Positions 1 to 6,144 of a stretch of 8,067 bases of DNA are shown here, in pieces. Source of the DNA: JABMMZ01 sp044357345 (GTDB lineage: Bacteria > Bacteroidota > Bacteroidia > NS11-12g > UBA955); assembly GCA_044357345.1 (NCBI GenBank), contig JBIKPR010000092.1:1-8067 (forward strand), written 5' to 3'. Position numbers and translations under genes: made by a program. A model generated the notes under the pieces. That model was not told the DNA's origin. It searched no databases and worked only from the letters and a program-made list of their open reading frames with translations. The first letter of the stretch is position 1. Every line of letters starts with the position of its first letter.

Positions 1-866
1 ACCAATCAACTGTTGTGTTTTATCCAACAACCAACAATTCGATTTCAAATGCGTTGTTAACAGATTTGAACCAAAGACAAAAAGATCCTCTTGAATTTGG
101 TGCTGAAGAAGAAGCTGAAAAAGCCTTACAGATTTTACAATCCTCCAAATTGACCGAGCGTTTGGTCCGTAACTATAATTTGTTAGAGCATTATAAAATT
201 GATCCTAAAAGCAGTTTGCGTAAAACCAAACTTGCCAATAAAATTGGCGCTAATTTCAGTTTTAGCCGCACCCGTTATTTGTCCATTCGCGTAGATGTTA
301 TGGATGAGGATGCACAAATGGCGGCTAAAATGGCAAATGGTATATTGGATTTATACGATTCAATTAAAAACGAAATTCAATTGGAAGTTGCAATTCCTGC
401 ATTAGATATTGTGAAGCGTCAAATGCAAGCAAAAGAGAACGAAATTAACAAGATCAAAACAGAACTTCAAATGCTAGGAAGCGAAGGTGTTACCAACTAC
501 GAAGAGCAATCCAGAGCCTTGAACGAGGAAATTTATAAAGCCCGTTCTGCAGGAAAAATGGATAAGGTGAGCGATTTAATTGATCAATTAAAAAGTTTGG
601 TTCAGTTTGGTGGCCAGTTTACTGCATTAACCGAAACTTTGCAATTAGAATTGGATAAATTGTCTGATCTAAAAGCAAAATACGAACGAGCAGAGGTGGA
701 TGTTAAGGAAACTTTGAACAATAAATTTACCGTTAGTGGCGCTGATGTTGCCGAACAACGTGCTTATCCTGTCCGCAAATTGATTGTTTTGGTTTCATTG
801 ATCTGCACCATTGGTTTTTCTGCGATTTTCTTCGCTGTATACGAGAAACTTAGAAAGAAAGCTTGA
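1..866 (+). CDS. Wzz/GumC-like polysaccharide chain-length determinant (5' partial)
   Basis: The frame is open to the left edge (first full codon at base 3), so the true start and the N-terminal membrane helix lie outside the window. What remains is about 287 residues: a globular stretch followed by a long charged helical region (roughly bases 400-720) rich in Lys, Glu, Leu and Gln and likely to be coiled coil. Then come the motif AYPVRK and one C-terminal membrane helix (LIVLVSLICTIGFSAIFF), with a short basic tail ending KLRKKA. This is the layout of inner-membrane polysaccharide co-polymerases, which set the chain length of O-antigen, capsule or exopolysaccharide from the periplasmic side. 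No tyrosine-kinase domain follows the last helix, so this is the kinase-less form. The TGA stop overlaps the TTG start of the next gene, a Wzy-family protein, which supports a polysaccharide role. The family call rests on architecture and context. The particular glycan cannot be told. Confidence 0.8.
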   Translation, partial: QSTVVFYPTTNNSISNALLTDLNQRQKDPLEFGAEEEAEKALQILQSSKLTERLVRNYNLLEHYKIDPKSSLRKTKLANKIGANFSFSRTRYLSIRVDVMDEDAQMAAKMANGILDLYDSIKNEIQLEVAIPALDIVKRQMQAKENEINKIKTELQMLGSEGVTNYEEQSRALNEEIYKARSAGKMDKVSDLIDQLKSLVQFGGQFTALTETLQLELDKLSDLKAKYERAEVDVKETLNNKFTVSGADVAEQRAYPVRKLIVLVSLICTIGFSAIFFAVYEKLRKKA

Positions 867-2329
867 GCTTTACCAAAGTCATATTGTCTAAAAAGGAAAA
901 TCAACTGATTTTCGGTTTTGGTGCCTTTTCTATACTTATTGGAATTGTAGGCATATTAATGGACTTTTATCTTGTCGCACTTTTGCCATTTGCACTAGGC
1001 TTGTTTTTCCTGTGTTATTATAAACCATCCTTTTATGTTTTGTTGATTTGCTTTTTAGTGCCTTTATCTGTTTTTATCGATGATGTAGGAGGTGGACTTG
1101 GGCTTTCTATTCCAACAGAACCAATGGTTTGGATAGTATTTGTAATGTTCATTTTTCAGCAGGTATTGACTGGTAAATTTGAATTAAAATTTATGAAAAT
1201 GCCTTTGGTTCTATTCATATTAATCAATTTGTTTTGGATGGTTTTGTCTGCACTTAACAGCACAATTCCTTTAGTTTCTATGAAATATTTATTGGCCAGA
1301 CTTTGGTTTGTTTCTGTGTTCTTTTTCTTTTTATTTAGAATTTTTCAAAACCAAAATTATATCAGAAGATACTTTTCGTATATGTTGTATGGGACAGCTT
1401 TGGTCGTTGGATTTACTTTAATCAAACACGGGGCTGAAGGTTTTTCTAGGGGTTGGGGATATTCCATCATGCAACCATTTTTTGGCGACCATACCATTTA
1501 TTCAGCTTATATTGCTTTTTTTGTTCCTATAGCTGTGGTGTTCGCCATGCGTGGCAATTGGTTTAAATTCACAATAATTCACCGTTTGATTTTCGCAGGT
1601 ATAGCCTTGGTGCTCATTTTAGGTATTATATTTTCTTTTACCCGCGCATCTTGGATTAGTTTGATTGCTGCTATTGGATTTTACATCATTCTTAAATTAA
1701 AAGTTAAATTCAAGCATATAATGATGGCCTTGGCTTTAATTGTGGCAGTGGCCATAGTCAAGCAAGATCAAATATTATACAGCCTAGAAAGCAACAAGCA
1801 GGGTAGTGCAGACGATTTAGAATCTCATGCAGCCTCGGTTTCTAATATCAGTACAGACCCTTCTAACTTAGAGCGACTCAACCGTTGGCAATGTGCTGTG
1901 CTGATGTTCAAAGAAAAACCGGTGTTTGGTTTTGGCCCTGGAACTTATACGTTTCAATACGCACCATTTCAAAGACCAGAGAGCTTAACGCTGATCAGCA
2001 CCAACAGTGGTGATTTGGGCAATACCCACAACGAATACTTAAATGCATTGTCTGAAATGGGCTTAATGGGTGCATTGTCTTGGTTGGGTGTTTTTCTTGC
2101 ATCCATATACACTGGTATGAGTGTAGCGTATGATGAGAATAAAGAAGCTTGGAAAAGAAGTTTGGCCACCGCAACAATTCTCGGTTTAATCACCTATTAC
2201 ATCCATGCTTTCTTAAATAACTTCAGCGACTTCGATAAAATTGCCGTTCCGCTTTGGGGCTTTATGGCTGTATTGGCGGCTTTAAAGTATTACCAAAATG
2301 AAACCGATGAGACTAAAAACCTCGTTTAA
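863..2329 (+). CDS. O-antigen ligase / Wzy-family polysaccharide polymerase
   Basis: This is a 488-residue, very hydrophobic protein with about ten or more predicted membrane helices and one large periplasmic loop (about residues 303-398). Hallmarks of the Wzy_C/WaaL family are visible: FSFTRASW at 257-264, then in the loop R341-W342, EKPVFGFGPGTY at 351-362 and NTHNEYLNALSEMG at 387-400, where the conserved His-Asn sits. Such proteins join undecaprenyl-linked glycan units, either polymerising them (Wzy) or transferring them to an acceptor (ligase). Next to a Wzz-like gene, a polymerase is the more likely reading, but sequence alone rarely separates the two. The chosen start is TTG in a TTGA overlap with the preceding stop. 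The next Met is residue 33 and would cut into the first membrane helix, so TTG is preferred. The gene appears to be the last of its operon, because the next plus-strand gene is a tRNA with its own promoter. Confidence 0.85.
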   Translation: MSFTKVILSKKENQLIFGFGAFSILIGIVGILMDFYLVALLPFALGLFFLCYYKPSFYVLLICFLVPLSVFIDDVGGGLGLSIPTEPMVWIVFVMFIFQQVLTGKFELKFMKMPLVLFILINLFWMVLSALNSTIPLVSMKYLLARLWFVSVFFFFLFRIFQNQNYIRRYFSYMLYGTALVVGFTLIKHGAEGFSRGWGYSIMQPFFGDHTIYSAYIAFFVPIAVVFAMRGNWFKFTIIHRLIFAGIALVLILGIIFSFTRASWISLIAAIGFYIILKLKVKFKHIMMALALIVAVAIVKQDQILYSLESNKQGSADDLESHAASVSNISTDPSNLERLNRWQCAVLMFKEKPVFGFGPGTYTFQYAPFQRPESLTLISTNSGDLGNTHNEYLNALSEMGLMGALSWLGVFLASIYTGMSVAYDENKEAWKRSLATATILGLITYYIHAFLNNFSDFDKIAVPLWGFMAVLAALKYYQNETDETKNLV

Positions 2330-2502
2330 TTATTGGGATATAAGAGCTTCAAATGTTTCTTTTTTAATTTAAAGCCTTTTGCTTGGTAAATTTTTAAATT
2401 GGAGAAGTTTAGATCAATTCTTCTGCCATTTATGATTATCGGACCTTCTATTGCTGTACCTGAACCAGCGATTTGAACATATTCTTTTAATACAATATAT
2501 TT
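2326..2502 (-). pseudogene. Start-less open frame, possible gene remnant (C-terminal end)
   Basis: Reading the minus strand from a TGA at 2505-2503, a frame of 58 sense codons runs to a TAA at 2328-2326. The product looks like real protein: a Gly-rich part (QIAGSGTAIEGPIIINGRR) followed by a Lys-rich tail ending KLLYPNN. The codons (AAA, GAA, GGT, TTA, ATT) resemble those of the neighbouring genes. There is no ATG or GTG in frame, and the only TTG is close to the end, so it cannot be an ordinary complete gene. A TTG at 2507-2505 lies one base out of frame, so deletion of a single A in the following AAAA run would join it to this frame. I do not recognise the family. It ends tail-to-tail with the polysaccharide polymerase gene and may be the decayed end of another gene of that locus. 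A chance open frame in AT-rich DNA is the main alternative. Confidence 0.3.
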
Positions 2503-2557
2503 TCAAGTAGCCCCCAAAAGTGCTCAAAAATAAAACCCAAAAAAGCCCATAAATAAT
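2330..2557. other. Spacer between polysaccharide operon and tRNA-Leu promoter
   Basis: Apart from the start-less minus-strand frame, this spacer holds an AT-only inverted repeat (AATTTAAA at 2366-2373 and TTTAAATT at 2393-2400). I see no convincing terminator for the upstream polymerase gene. Confidence 0.4.
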
Positions 2558-2588
2558 TTTGAACTTTAAAATATTATGAATACTTTTG
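2558..2588 (+). promoter_or_regulatory. Bacteroidota-type promoter of tRNA-Leu
   Basis: TTTG at 2558-2561, a 19-base spacer, then TACTTTTG at 2581-2588. This is an exact match to the Bacteroidota primary sigma factor consensus (-33 TTTG, N19, -7 TAnnTTTG). Transcription would start a few bases downstream, about ten bases before the tRNA 5' end at 2602, leaving a short leader for RNase P to remove. It is the clearest promoter in the window. Confidence 0.85.
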
Positions 2589-2601
2589 CATCCCTTTAAA
2601 A

Positions 2602-2688
2602 GCCCAGGTGGCGGAATTGGTAGACGCGCTGGTCTCAAACACCTGTGGGTTCACCCCCGTACCGGTTCGACTCCGGTCCTGGGCACCA
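2602..2688 (+). tRNA. tRNA-Leu (anticodon CAA)
   Basis: This is an 87-nucleotide class II tRNA. The acceptor stem GCCCAGG pairs with CCTGGGC, followed by discriminator A and an encoded CCA end. The D arm is GCG/CGC with a GG-containing loop. The anticodon loop is CTCAAAC, placing CAA at positions 34-36, so it reads UUG codons. The long variable arm (15 bases, GGG/CCC stem) is typical of leucine tRNAs, and the T arm is ACCGG-TTCGACT-CCGGT. The anticodon stem is CTGGT/ACCTG, which leaves one U-U mismatch at the second pair (28-42); the other four pairs are canonical. It has its own promoter upstream and its own terminator a few bases downstream, so it looks like a single-gene unit. Confidence 0.95.
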
Positions 2689-2692
2689 AAGT

Positions 2693-2723
2693 AAAAACCT
2701 TGATAGCAATGTCAAGGTTTTTT
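2693..2723 (+). terminator. Rho-independent terminator after tRNA-Leu
   Basis: AAAAACCTTGA (2693-2703) pairs perfectly with TCAAGGTTTTT (2712-2722). A T-G wobble and an A-T pair extend the stem to 13 pairs around a GCAA tetraloop (2706-2709) of the stable GNRA type. A T-run follows, continuing as GTTTTT after base 2723. It starts five bases after the tRNA CCA and separates the tRNA from purD. The A-rich 5' arm means it could also work on transcripts from the opposite strand. Confidence 0.85.
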
Positions 2724-2748
2724 GTTTTTAATGTTATTTTTCTACTGA

Positions 2749-2764
2749 TGTAAAAACATTTACA
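2749..2764. repeat. Palindrome upstream of purD, possible operator
   Basis: TGTAAA (2749-2754) and TTTACA (2759-2764) are perfect inverted arms around AACA. The site lies about 50 bases before the purD start, where a regulator could bind. It does not match the proteobacterial PurR box, and no regulator can be named. A chance AT-rich palindrome is possible. Confidence 0.3.
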
Positions 2765-2802
2765 CATTTTAGAATTTCATTATTTCAAGCGTGTATTTTG
2801 TA

Positions 2803-2810
2803 TAATTTTG
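2803..2810 (+). promoter_or_regulatory. -7 promoter motif just before purD
   Basis: TAATTTTG matches TAnnTTTG and ends four bases before the purD ATG. No TTTG or TTG is seen at the -33 spacing. If this is the working promoter, the purD mRNA would be leaderless or nearly so. A chance match in AT-rich DNA is the alternative. Confidence 0.4.
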
Positions 2811-2814
2811 CAAT

Positions 2815-4092
2815 ATGAATATTTTGATTCTTGGAAGTGGAGGTAGAGAGCATGTTTTTGCGGATAAAATTAGTAAAAGTCCTTTGTGCGACAAGCTTTT
2901 TATTGCACCAGGAAATGCTGGAACTGCAGAATGCGGAACCAATTTACCGATTTCACCTTTAGATTTTACGGCTATTGAAAATGCTTGCCTCGAACATCAA
3001 ATCAACCTAATTGTTCCGGGGAATGAAGATCCATTGGTCGCTGGTATAGTCGATTTTATAGAATCAAATGAGAAACTGAAAAATGTATTAATTGCAGGTC
3101 CAAACAAAGCAGGAGCGCAATTAGAAGGCAGCAAAGATTTCTCAAAAGCTTTAATGCAAAAAAACAATATACCCACTGCAGCATATTGTACAGTTGAAAA
3201 ACAAAATATAGATGAAGGCTATGCTTTCTTAGAATCATTAAAACCACCCTATGTTTTAAAAGCGGATGGTCTAGCTGCGGGTAAAGGAGTCTTGATTGAA
3301 AATGACTTACAGATCGCAAAAAATGATTTAGCAGAAATGCTCAATGGGAAGTTTGGTGCCTCAAGTTCTAAAGTGGTGATAGAAGAGTTTTTACACGGAA
3401 TTGAATTAAGTGTTTTTGTGTTAACCGATGGGGAACACTATTTGATGCTGCCTTCTGCAAAAGATTACAAACGTATTGGCGAAGGTGACCAAGGTTTAAA
3501 CACCGGTGGAATGGGCGCAATTTCACCAGTGCCTTTTGCAGATAAAGTGTTTATCGATAAGGTAGAAAAAAGAATAGTCATTCCAACCATACAAGGTCTG
3601 AAAAGCGACGGAATTACTTATAAAGGCTTTTTATTTATTGGTTTGATGAATGTAAATGGTGAGCCAAAAGTTATTGAATACAATTGCCGTATGGGCGACC
3701 CTGAAACAGAAGTTGTTTTGCACAGGGTGAAAACAGATTTACTAGACCTAATGTTAGCCACTTGTAATGGCCGTATCAATGAGGTGAATTTAGAGATTGA
3801 CACACAAACTGCTGTTACCGTATTTTTAGTTTCTGGTGGTTACCCCGAAGATTTTATAAAAGGATATGAAATTAGTGGCCTTGGACAAATATCCGATTCA
3901 AAAGTTTACCAAGCTGGAACTAAAAATGAGGATGGAAGAATTTTAACCAATGGAGGTAGGGTTTTAGCAATTACATCAACAGGTACTTCTATTCAAGAAG
4001 CTTTAGCAACTTCTATGAAGAATGCAGAAACTATTCAGTTTACCGATAAGTATTATAGAAAAGATATAGGATTAGATTTATTGAAATTATAA
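2815..4092 (+). CDS. purD: Phosphoribosylamine--glycine ligase (GAR synthetase)
   Basis: PurD catalyses the ATP-dependent joining of glycine to 5-phosphoribosylamine, giving glycinamide ribonucleotide, the second step of de novo purine synthesis, in the cytosol. The 425-residue length is normal for the family. The N-terminal domain opens with GSGGREH (7-13). The ATP-grasp region carries KADGLAAGKG (149-158), EEFLHGIELSV (190-200), YKRIGEGDQGLNTGGMG (218-234) and EYNCRMGDPETE (288-299), the last holding the metal-binding acidic residues. The C-terminal domain is complete. One difference from the common pattern is PGNEDPL (68-74), where most family members have GPExPL. The ATG start gives the full GSGGREH domain with no extension. 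No ribosome binding site is visible. The stop codon overlaps the start of the DUF502 gene by one base (TAATG), so the two genes are probably co-transcribed and translationally coupled. Confidence 0.97.
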   Translation: MNILILGSGGREHVFADKISKSPLCDKLFIAPGNAGTAECGTNLPISPLDFTAIENACLEHQINLIVPGNEDPLVAGIVDFIESNEKLKNVLIAGPNKAGAQLEGSKDFSKALMQKNNIPTAAYCTVEKQNIDEGYAFLESLKPPYVLKADGLAAGKGVLIENDLQIAKNDLAEMLNGKFGASSSKVVIEEFLHGIELSVFVLTDGEHYLMLPSAKDYKRIGEGDQGLNTGGMGAISPVPFADKVFIDKVEKRIVIPTIQGLKSDGITYKGFLFIGLMNVNGEPKVIEYNCRMGDPETEVVLHRVKTDLLDLMLATCNGRINEVNLEIDTQTAVTVFLVSGGYPEDFIKGYEISGLGQISDSKVYQAGTKNEDGRILTNGGRVLAITSTGTSIQEALATSMKNAETIQFTDKYYRKDIGLDLLKL

Positions 4093-4688
4093 TGAATAAA
4101 TTCAGACACGAACGCGTTAAACAAAGACTTATAACTAGGTTTTTAAAGTATTTTTTTAGAGGTTTATTAATCACTATTCCTTTGGTTGCTACTGCTGCCA
4201 TTATAGTTTGGTTGTTTCAAACCATCGACAATATTTTGGGTGAAGACCATATTCCCGGTTTAGGAATATTAATCATTCTCTCTATTATCTTATTTGTAGG
4301 ATTTATAGGTTCATCTTATGTTGCTAAACCTTTTATCGATTGGTTTGACGATTGGTTAGAAAAAACTCCAGGCATTAAGTTTCTGTATTCTTCTGTGAAA
4401 GATATTATGGAAGCTTTTGTAGGTGAAAAGAAAAAGTTCTCAGAACCCGTAATTGTTGAATTGGCTGCAGATGGTATTTATAAAGCTGGATTTATAACCA
4501 AAAAAGACTTAAAATCAATTGGATTGGAAGGTTTTGCAGCTGTTTATTTCCCTAAATCATACGGTTTTGTAGGCGATTTGTATTTCGTTAAAAACGAAAA
4601 AATAAAACCTCTAAATGCTAACCCAACCAATGTGTTCAAGATGATTGTTTCCGGGGGCGTAACTGGCGTCGATGACTCAGACGTTTAA
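4092..4688 (+). CDS. DUF502 family membrane protein
   Basis: This is a 198-residue protein of the DUF502 family (PF04367), whose molecular function is not known to me. After a basic N-terminus (RHERVKQRLITRFLKYFFRG) there are two membrane helices at about 23-43 and 57-79, then a soluble domain. The family signature TPGIKFLYSSVKDIMEAF sits at 92-109, followed by a beta-rich part with FPKSYGFVGDLYFV and the C-terminal SGG (187-189). The ATG shares a base with the purD stop, so expression is tied to purD. The final 53 bases overlap the 3' end of the convergent cyclase gene, so the acidic tail (TGVDDSDV) is encoded within the overlap. The family call is firm. A role in purine metabolism should not be inferred from position alone. 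Confidence 0.88.
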   Translation: MNKFRHERVKQRLITRFLKYFFRGLLITIPLVATAAIIVWLFQTIDNILGEDHIPGLGILIILSIILFVGFIGSSYVAKPFIDWFDDWLEKTPGIKFLYSSVKDIMEAFVGEKKKFSEPVIVELAADGIYKAGFITKKDLKSIGLEGFAAVYFPKSYGFVGDLYFVKNEKIKPLNANPTNVFKMIVSGGVTGVDDSDV

Positions 4689-5346
4689 ACCACTCGTATA
4701 ATCCGATACACATTGCCAGCATAGCCATGTTGTATAAAAAATCTTCAATTGGAATACTGCCTATTCTGAATCCTGTAATTTCTGCCTCATTGTAGTGAAC
4801 TACAGGAAAAGAGGTTAAAAGTCCATTGACGATCAACATTGGTATTAATGATACCACAAAGGCAAAGTAAAACCAACTCATATACCTTCTTCTTATGACC
4901 ATTAGATGGGTTCCAAGTAGCAGAGATAAAAAAAGTGAGGTTAATGCCGTATACAAATGGTCGTTAAACCAATATAAGAGGGAACATGAAATTCCGAAAA
5001 ATAGGAGGGTAAACCAACGGTAAAGTTCTTCAAAAGTTTCGCTTTTTCCAATATAAGCCTTCAAGCATTCGTAAATAAAAATACAAGCATATGGGACAGT
5101 GAAAAAGAACATGACTTCTTCAATTGGAAGATCGTAAATATAATATGAGCATAGGTAAATGGCGTTAAATCCCCAAACATGCATTTGAGCAAACCATTGA
5201 TCCCATAATAAAAACAGAAATGCAGTAATTGCTATAGCGGGAAAGGCTTGTGGCCAATATTTATAAAAAGAAACTTTCTTGTCAAATGACAGAATGATAG
5301 GAAACAAAATTGTTCCTAAGTTTATCCATAAATATAAGTTATTCAT
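4636..5346 (-). CDS. Lycopene cyclase-domain (CrtYcd / CarR-type) membrane protein
   Basis: This is a 236-residue polytopic membrane protein with about seven predicted helices, built from two tandem lycopene-cyclase domains. The first half has VWGFN (57-61) and LPIEEVMFFFTVPY (73-86). The second has ITGFRIGSIPIEDFLYN ending at 206. The PxE(E/D) motif thus occurs twice, at 74-77 and 199-202, as in fused CrtYc-CrtYd cyclases, which close the ends of lycopene to make beta-carotene in the inner membrane. Both acidic motifs being intact favours an active enzyme. The ATG at 5346 is chosen because it overlaps the sigma-factor stop by 8 bases (ATGAATAA); an in-frame upstream Met at 5418 would add residues only from inside the sigma gene. 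The pairing with an ECF sigma factor recalls CarQ-CarR of Myxococcus, where the membrane protein is an anti-sigma factor, so a regulatory or dual role is a real alternative. The 3' end overlaps the DUF502 gene. Confidence 0.85.
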   Translation of the reverse strand: MNNLYLWINLGTILFPIILSFDKKVSFYKYWPQAFPAIAITAFLFLLWDQWFAQMHVWGFNAIYLCSYYIYDLPIEEVMFFFTVPYACIFIYECLKAYIGKSETFEELYRWFTLLFFGISCSLLYWFNDHLYTALTSLFLSLLLGTHLMVIRRRYMSWFYFAFVVSLIPMLIVNGLLTSFPVVHYNEAEITGFRIGSIPIEDFLYNMAMLAMCIGLYEWFKRLSHRRQLRPRKQSS

Positions 5347-5896
5347 TAACCGTCTTGTGCGTTGCGAAATCTTCGCCATACACATGAAGTTTTTGACGTA
5401 GAATTCTTCTTGCCACAAATATACGGGTTTTTACCGTTCCGATTGGAATGCTGAGCTCTTCAGCAATTTCTTGGTATTTAAACCCTTCAGTATTCAACAT
5501 AAAAGTTACTTTCAAATCGGTAGGAAGCTGCGAAATAGCGGTTTCTAGATCCTTACGAATAAATTTCAATTCAGCGTCATTATCTGTTTTGTGAGATGGT
5601 AAGTCTAAAAAATAGGTATTGTCGGTTGTGTCTATAAAGGTATTCCTTTTAGACATTCTTCTGTATTGGTTGATAAAGCTGTTCTTTAAGATGGTAAATA
5701 ACCAAGCCCGCAAGTTGCTGCCTTCATGGAATTTATCTTTATATCTTAATGCTTTTAAATACGTTTCCTGCACCAAATCTTTTGCATCATCACTGTTTCT
5801 AGTTAATTGCAAGGCCAAAGTTCTAAGCGCTTTACTTTCTGTTTTCAATTTTTCTTCAAAATTTAAATCAATAGCAGAATTGTTTGTCGTATTCAT
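5339..5896 (-). CDS. ECF-type RNA polymerase sigma factor
   Basis: This 185-residue sigma-70 family protein has only regions 2 and 4, the ECF layout. Region 2 spans about 22-82, with DAKDLVQETYLKAL (37-50) for core binding and -10 recognition, then NLRAWLFTILKNSFINQYRR (61-80). Region 4 spans about 124-172, with the helix-turn-helix YQEIAEELSIPIGTVKTRIF (141-160). It would direct RNA polymerase to its own promoter set. The ATG at 5896 is preferred; a TTG at 5914 in the same frame would add MFRFAP but would put the start inside the likely promoter. The gene comes first in a two-gene unit and overlaps the cyclase-domain gene by 8 bases. No soluble zinc-type anti-sigma gene is adjacent, leaving the membrane protein as the only candidate partner in view. 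In many Bacteroidota a similar sigma gene heads the carotenoid cluster, but crtI, crtB and crtZ are absent here. Confidence 0.9.
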   Translation of the reverse strand: MNTTNNSAIDLNFEEKLKTESKALRTLALQLTRNSDDAKDLVQETYLKALRYKDKFHEGSNLRAWLFTILKNSFINQYRRMSKRNTFIDTTDNTYFLDLPSHKTDNDAELKFIRKDLETAISQLPTDLKVTFMLNTEGFKYQEIAEELSIPIGTVKTRIFVARRILRQKLHVYGEDFATHKTVNE

Positions 5897-5901
5897 GGGA
5901 G

Positions 5902-5909
5902 CAAATCTA
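5902..5909 (-). promoter_or_regulatory. -7 motif ahead of the sigma factor gene
   Basis: On the minus strand TAGATTTG matches TAnnTTTG and ends five bases before the ATG at 5896. No -33 TTTG is seen at the expected distance. A perfect palindrome, ACAATATTGT (5911-5920), lies directly upstream, where a repressor could block the promoter. The transcript would have almost no leader. Confidence 0.35.
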
Positions 5910-5939
5910 AACAATATTGTGTTTAAGGCTAGGTATTTT

Positions 5940-5968
5940 GTTTAAGAATCATTTTATTTTTCTTAAAC
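5940..5968. repeat. Inverted repeat upstream of the sigma factor gene
   Basis: GTTTAAGA (5940-5947) and TCTTAAAC (5961-5968) are perfect 8-base arms around a 13-base AT spacer. The repeat starts 44 bases upstream of the sigma gene ATG, just beyond where a -33 element would lie, a usual place for an activator site. It could also form a weak hairpin. Confidence 0.4.
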
Positions 5969-6074
5969 GAATTCAATATGATGTTTAAAATGAGTGATTT
6001 ATATAAATTTCCTATACCGTTATATTCGTTTTCTTTAGAGATATTACAGTATAAATGATTGATTATCATACGGA

Positions 6075-6104
6075 GTTCATGTTGAACATTGTTAAAGTCT
6101 TTAA
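6075..6104. repeat. Cluster of short palindromes
   Basis: Three perfect small palindromes lie within 30 bases: GTTCA-tgt-TGAAC (6075-6087), overlapped by ATGTT-g-AACAT (6079-6089), then TTAAAG-t-CTTTAA (6092-6104). The density suggests binding sites, but AT-rich DNA makes such palindromes fairly common. Confidence 0.35.
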
Positions 6105-6144
6105 ACACTGTTAATTCAATTATTTAAGTACTTTTTAATTCAAA

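Noticed and set aside
2366..2400. AT-only inverted repeat AATTTAAA/TTTAAATT
   Set aside because: It is pure A/T, expected by chance in this composition, with a long loop and no further support.
2403..2424. Possible hairpin AGAAG/CTTCT after the polysaccharide polymerase gene
   Set aside because: The stem is only 5 pairs with a 12-base loop and no T-run, so it is not a credible terminator.
2414..2638. Minus-strand open frame of 74 codons
   Set aside because: It is antisense to the tRNA and its promoter, with unlikely composition. The coding-like signal in this region is in a different frame (2326-2502).
5347..5418. Longer cyclase-domain protein starting at 5418
   Set aside because: The added 24 residues come from within the sigma-factor gene and lack family similarity. 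The ATG at 5346 gives the usual N-terminus and an 8-base overlap.
5619..5945. Plus-strand open frame of 108 codons
   Set aside because: It lies antisense to the well-supported sigma-factor gene and resembles no family.
5981..6058. Small ATG-started frame of 25 codons in the intergenic region
   Set aside because: It is too short, has no promoter or conservation evidence, and such frames are expected by chance here.
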